Source of the DNA: Pseudomonadota bacterium
Lineage (GTDB): Bacteria > Pseudomonadota > Alphaproteobacteria > Rhizobiales > Tepidamorphaceae
Direction: 5' to 3'
Assembly (NCBI GenBank): GCA_023435545.1
Contig: JAEYRQ010000178.1
Coordinates: 1 to 6,236, forward strand
DNA: 6,236 nucleotides
Under the pieces are notes generated by a model that saw nothing but the letters and a program-made list of their open reading frames with translations, was not told the origin of the DNA and made no database searches. The position numbers and the translations under genes are program-made. This document shows positions 5,972 through 6,236 of the stretch, in pieces; positions within the stretch are counted from its first letter, which is position 1; each line of letters opens with the position of its first letter.

Positions 5972-6236
5972 GATCGTGCTGCTCGACTCCGCCGCCCTCG
6001 TCGGACCCGAGGATGTCGGGCAGATCGTCGTCACCGGCTCGCATGGCGGCCTCGTCGGCGGCAATCCGGCGCTGGCATTGAGGGTCGATGGCTTCGCCGG
6101 CGTCTACAACGACGCAGGGATCGGCATCGAGGACGCCGGCATCGCCCGGCTGCCGGCCCTGGATGCGCGGGGGATCGCCGGTTTCACCGTTTCGGCGGCC
6201 TCCGCCCGGATCGGCGAGGCGCGCTCGACCTTCGAG
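5502..6236 (+). CDS. Uncharacterised protein with two tandem diverged domain copies (3' end outside window)
   Basis: The frame is open to the right edge (245 codons, no stop). I do not recognise a named family. Two copies of one domain are visible. Copy 1 has VVVSGSHGG at 33-41, DAGIG at 60-64, AGI and LP just after, and RIGD at 92-95; copy 2 has IVVTGSHGG at 175-183, DAGIG at 204-208 and RIGE at 236-239. From DAGIG to RIG(D/E) the copies have equal length (36 residues) and share 20 identities. Hydrophobic strands followed by glycine-rich loops suggest an alternating alpha/beta fold. There is no signal peptide or membrane helix, so it is probably cytoplasmic. ATG 5502 lacks a good ribosome-binding site; GTG 5490 is also in frame, and the frame is open back to 5253. 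It shares the strand and probably the operon with the aminotransferase. It may be an enzyme, but this is unproven. Confidence 0.8.
   Translation, partial: MSAHAPTTTTDLPEGIVVADTITKLPEGALGGVVVSGSHGGRYPGYMAAAGGVRAVILCDAGIGREEAGIGALPYLEELGIAAAAVSHLTCRIGDTADMLARGRVSRLNAVAASVGVQEGDSTLEAARKLRAAPHVPVKPEPLGEARGYVDHAGRRRIVLLDSAALVGPEDVGQIVVTGSHGGLVGGNPALALRVDGFAGVYNDAGIGIEDAGIARLPALDARGIAGFTVSAASARIGEARSTFE
5598..5786 (+). repeat. Protein-level repeat, copy 1 of the SHGG/DAGIG domain
   Basis: Encodes residues 33-95 of the unknown protein: SGSHGG, 18 residues, DAGIG, E67, AGI, LP, GIA, VS and CRIGD. The segment after it (residues 96-130, with RVSRLNAVAASVG) probably belongs to the same repeat unit. Confidence 0.75.
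6024..6218 (+). repeat. Protein-level repeat, copy 2 of the SHGG/DAGIG domain
   Basis: Encodes residues 175-239: TGSHGG, 20 residues, DAGIG, E210, AGI, LP, GIA, VS and ARIGE. It is clearly related to copy 1 at the protein level but diverged at the DNA level, so the duplication is old. The window ends six residues after it, so the rest of the unit is not seen. Confidence 0.75.

Overview
The window is a GC-rich, tightly packed stretch with every supported gene on the + strand. High GC, GTG starts and the DctP-DctQ-DctM gene order suggest a proteobacterium, probably an alphaproteobacterium. That placement is inferred from style and not from a marker gene.

Layout: (1) 1-492, the C-terminal part of a thiamine-diphosphate-dependent enzyme of the acetolactate synthase-like superfamily, cut by the left edge. 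(2) 541-3428, a complete TRAP transporter: periplasmic binding protein (dctP type), small membrane subunit (dctQ type) and large membrane subunit (dctM type). A strong hairpin lies in the gap between the dctP and dctQ genes, and the dctQ and dctM genes overlap by ATGA. (3) 3453-4247, a short-chain dehydrogenase/reductase. (4) 4265 onward, a fold-type I PLP-dependent aminotransferase whose recognisable domain ends near 5460 but whose frame has no stop until 5971. (5) 5502 to the right edge, an open reading frame for an uncharacterised protein built from two diverged copies of one motif-rich domain.

The genes look like one transcription unit for uptake and catabolism of a small organic acid. 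The TRAP system would import it, and the dehydrogenase, aminotransferase and ThDP enzyme would process hydroxy, amino and 2-oxo groups. The substrate cannot be read from the sequence. The most unusual part is the right end: the duplicated unknown protein and the way the aminotransferase frame runs out of frame through it, with no stop codon in any forward frame around the junction. No RNA genes, mobile elements, CRISPR arrays, clear promoters or intrinsic terminators were found, and no gene-free gap exceeds about 150 bases.
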